Source of the DNA: Gemmatimonadota bacterium
Lineage (GTDB): Bacteria; Gemmatimonadota; Gemmatimonadetes; Gemmatimonadales; GWC2-71-9
DNA: 9,763 nt
Assembly: GCA_003220985.1 (NCBI GenBank)
Contig: QHTY01000070.1
Span: 9,141-18,903, forward strand
Direction: 5' to 3'
Below, in pieces: positions 7,696 through 9,763 of the stretch (positions within the stretch are counted from its first letter, which is position 1; every line of letters starts with the position of its first letter). Below the pieces are notes generated by a model. That model ran no database searches and had not been told where the DNA came from. It worked only from the letters and a program-made list of their open reading frames with translations. The position numbers were made by a program, and so were the translations under genes.

Positions 7696-7784
7696 TGCCC
7701 GACGGAGGAGGGGTCGCGCAAGTAGTCCTCGTACATGGCCTGTACGAAGGCGGCGTCGTAGGTACCGAAGACGAATTCGCTCAC
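7635..7784 (-). pseudogene. kgd: Displaced N-terminal segment of kgd, frameshifted by the 26-bp duplication
   Basis: From the GTG at 7784 the frame reads MSEFVFGTYDAAFVQAMYED, then YLRDPSSVGQ. This is the expected start of a 2-oxoglutarate dehydrogenase E1 (compare the E. coli SucA N-terminus, which binds the E2 partner). It then enters the second duplicate copy out of phase, reads CATPPPSGRSGG and stops at 7635 after 49 residues. The main kgd frame is at -1 relative to this one. Deleting one 26-bp copy joins YLRDPSSVGQ directly to EWRELFDDGKLTEF, a seamless protein, which is strong evidence that the two pieces were one gene. No clear ribosome binding site precedes the GTG, and the leader is short. 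This is either a real recent mutation or an assembly error. Confidence 0.8.
7669..7720. repeat. Exact 26-bp tandem duplication inside kgd
   Basis: Bases 7669-7694 and 7695-7720 are identical (each begins CTGCCCGACGGAGGAGG and ends GTCGCGCA). The flanking bases differ (C against A on the left, A against C on the right), so the unit is exactly 26 bp. Because 26 is not a multiple of 3, it breaks the kgd frame. Perfect identity implies a very recent event or an artefact. Confidence 0.95.
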
Positions 7785-7818
7785 GGGCTGGAATCTACAA
7801 GGTATCTTAAGTGACAGA
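7785..7818. promoter_or_regulatory. 34-bp divergent intergenic region between kgd and the hydrolase-glnK-amtB operon
   Basis: The start codons of kgd (GTG at 7784, minus) and the serine hydrolase gene (ATG at 7819, plus) face away from each other across 34 bp. Promoters for both must overlap here or extend into the genes. TATCTT (7803-7808) on the plus strand and TAGATT (7797-7792) on the minus strand are the only -10-like hexamers, both very close to the starts, so leaders would be very short or absent. No clear ribosome binding site is seen in either direction. Confidence 0.4.
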
Positions 7819-8709
7819 ATGCCATGGCTCTCGCTCACGTTAATCCTGCTGCAAACCCCGGCACCACCTTCCTCTCTCAGCGCCGCCATCGCGGCTCGCA
7901 TTGCGCAAACGCCCGCGCGCGCTGTAGGGGTTTACTACCGCGATCTCGCGACTGGCGACTCCCTAACCGTCGGCTCGGACGTGCGGTTCCACGCCGCGAG
8001 CACGATGAAGATTCCGGTCATGATTCAGCTGTTCCGGGACCGGGATGCCGGACTGCTCTCGCTCGACGATTCGATCACCGTCACGAACACCTTTCACTCG
8101 ATCGTCGATAGCTCGCCCTACCAGCTCGACGTCAGTGACGATTCCGATTCGTCGCTGTACAAGCGCGCCGGGGCGGGCCAGCGCGCGTCCATCCGCGAGC
8201 TCATCGAGCTGATGGAAACGGTGTCGAGCAATCTCGCGACCAACCTCCTGATCGCTAAGGTAGACGCCAAGCGCGCCAACGCCACGGCGCATGCACTCGG
8301 CGCGGATTCGATTCTGGTGTTACGCGGGGTTGAAGACGGCAAGGCATACCGCGCGGGGCTCAACAACACGACGACGGCACGCGACCTCGGCATCCTGCTC
8401 GCCGCTATCGCGAACGAAACCGCGGCGTCGGCAAGGTCGTGCCGAGACATGTTGGCGATTCTCGGACGGCAACACTTCAACGAAGGCATACCGGCGGGAC
8501 TGCCCGCAGGGACACGCATCTACCACAAGACCGGCTGGATCGGTCAGGTCGTGTACCACGACGCCGCTTTCGTGGAGCCCCCCCCGCCAGGTGGCGGGCG
8601 CGGCTACGTCCTGGTCGTGCTGACAGGCGGGATTCAGACGGATGACGATGACCACGCACTGGCGCGCGACGTATCGAAGCTCGTGTTCGAGGCTCGGAGG
8701 AAACGATGA
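7819..8709 (+). CDS. Beta-lactamase-like serine hydrolase, probably exported
   Basis: A 296-residue member of the class A beta-lactamase / penicillin-binding fold (Beta-lactamase2-type serine hydrolase). The three active-site motifs are in order: S61-T-M-K64 with the nucleophile serine and its lysine, S136-S-N138 in place of SDN, and K237-T-G239. An omega-loop-like region follows E172 (RGVEDGKAYRAGLNNTTTAR), but the canonical ExxLN deacylation signature is not clear, so real beta-lactamase activity is uncertain; peptidase or esterase activity is equally possible. The first 13 residues (MPWLSLTLILLQT) are hydrophobic and look like a short signal peptide without a basic start. A C8 run at 8578-8585 encodes the PPPPGGG loop. 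The stop overlaps the PII start by 4 bp, which is an odd partner for nitrogen genes. Confidence 0.87.
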   Translation: MPWLSLTLILLQTPAPPSSLSAAIAARIAQTPARAVGVYYRDLATGDSLTVGSDVRFHAASTMKIPVMIQLFRDRDAGLLSLDDSITVTNTFHSIVDSSPYQLDVSDDSDSSLYKRAGAGQRASIRELIELMETVSSNLATNLLIAKVDAKRANATAHALGADSILVLRGVEDGKAYRAGLNNTTTARDLGILLAAIANETAASARSCRDMLAILGRQHFNEGIPAGLPAGTRIYHKTGWIGQVVYHDAAFVEPPPPGGGRGYVLVVLTGGIQTDDDDHALARDVSKLVFEARRKR

Positions 8710-9097
8710 AACTGATCACCACTATTGTGCGGCCCGAGCGCCTGCCCGAAGTCAAGGCGGCGCTGTTTCGTGCCGGTATCACCGGCATCACGCTGAGCCG
8801 CGTCAGCGGGCACGGCGGCGAGCACGAGATCGTCAGCCAGTACCGGGGGACTACGCTCGTAATGGAGTTTCATGAGAAGGTGAAGATTGAGATGGTCTGC
8901 TCGGAGCCCTTCGTACAGCCCTGCATCGACGCGATTCTGTCGTCCGCCCGCACGGGAGAAGTTGGCGACGGCAAGATCTTCGTGCAGCCGATCGAGCGAG
9001 TGATCCGCATCCGCACCGGCGAACAGAACAACGAGGCGCTCACCGCGGTGAACGCCAACGAGGTGCAACAGGCGGCGTTACGCGCCGCCGACGAAGC

Positions 9098-9101
<4 letters not shown>
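8706..9101 (+). CDS. glnK: PII family nitrogen regulatory protein with altered T-loop and C-terminal extension
   Basis: PII trimers sense ATP/ADP and 2-oxoglutarate and bind targets such as AmtB. The 131 residues align without gaps to E. coli GlnB (112 residues). The B-loop TGEVGDGKIF (83-92) with K90 and the C-loop RVIRIRTGE (98-106) with R101 and R103 are intact, as is K58. The T-loop is unusual. The uridylylation tyrosine, position 51, is Leu; Gln39, which helps bind Mg and 2-oxoglutarate, is Glu; position 49 is Thr; Y46-R-G is kept. About 19 residues (TAVNANEVQQAALRAADEA) extend the C-terminus beyond the usual end. GGAGG (8696-8700) lies 5 nt before the ATG. The gene overlaps both neighbours by ATGA. 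It is called GlnK rather than GlnB because amtB follows. Control by uridylylation at Tyr51 is not possible. Confidence 0.92.

Positions 9102-9763
<662 letters not shown>

Noticed and set aside
7669..7720. Programmed -1 frameshifting to join the two kgd frames
   Set aside because: A -1 shift would restore the frame, but no X XXY YYZ slippery heptamer is visible in the overlap, and the exact tandem copy is a simpler explanation.
7785..7901. Longer N-terminus of the kgd front fragment, up to 7901
   Set aside because: The added residues overlap the divergent hydrolase gene and do not resemble the family; MSEFVFGTYDAAFV is the natural start.

Overview
The window is GC-rich, densely coded DNA from a bacterial chromosome, with no gene-free stretch longer than about 60 bases. 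It shows no transposase, integrase, CRISPR array, rRNA or tRNA. The gene styles point to a soil-type bacterium, most likely Gemmatimonadota or a relative. Three things suggest this: a fused actinobacterial-type 2-oxoglutarate decarboxylase/dehydrogenase, an ECF sigma/anti-sigma pair followed by a secreted helical protein, and short low-complexity repeat arrays at gene ends. The phylum call is an inference; nothing in the window proves it.

Layout. (1) Bases 1-862, minus strand: the N-terminal part of a homocysteine S-methyltransferase (methionine synthase type), cut by the window edge. (2) Bases 905-3309, plus strand: ECF sigma factor, zinc-finger anti-sigma factor (4-bp overlap), secreted helical protein (17-bp overlap), then a DUF2231-like membrane protein with a TPR-like tail. 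(3) Bases 3291-3349: an AT-rich 14-bp repeat array lying where two converging gene clusters meet. (4) Bases 3345-7784, minus strand: kgd (2-oxoglutarate metabolism), a YggT-family membrane protein and a 51-residue membrane protein, reading right to left. (5) Bases 7819-9763, plus strand: a beta-lactamase-like serine hydrolase, a PII signalling protein and an AmtB ammonium transporter, linked by two 4-bp ATGA overlaps. The transporter runs off the right edge.

How they fit together. kgd consumes 2-oxoglutarate, and PII is the classical sensor of that metabolite. They sit back to back, with only 34 bp between kgd and the operon that carries glnK-amtB, so the locus looks like a carbon/nitrogen node. 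The PII protein aligns without gaps to E. coli GlnB but lacks the uridylylation tyrosine (position 51 is Leu) and has Glu at position 39.

The most notable structural signals are all in kgd. An exact 26-bp tandem duplication separates the first 30 codons from the rest of the gene by a frameshift; removing one copy restores a clean 1216-residue protein. In addition, both interdomain linkers of the same protein are encoded by imperfect inverted repeats of low-complexity units, as if small repeat cassettes had been tolerated only in the linkers.
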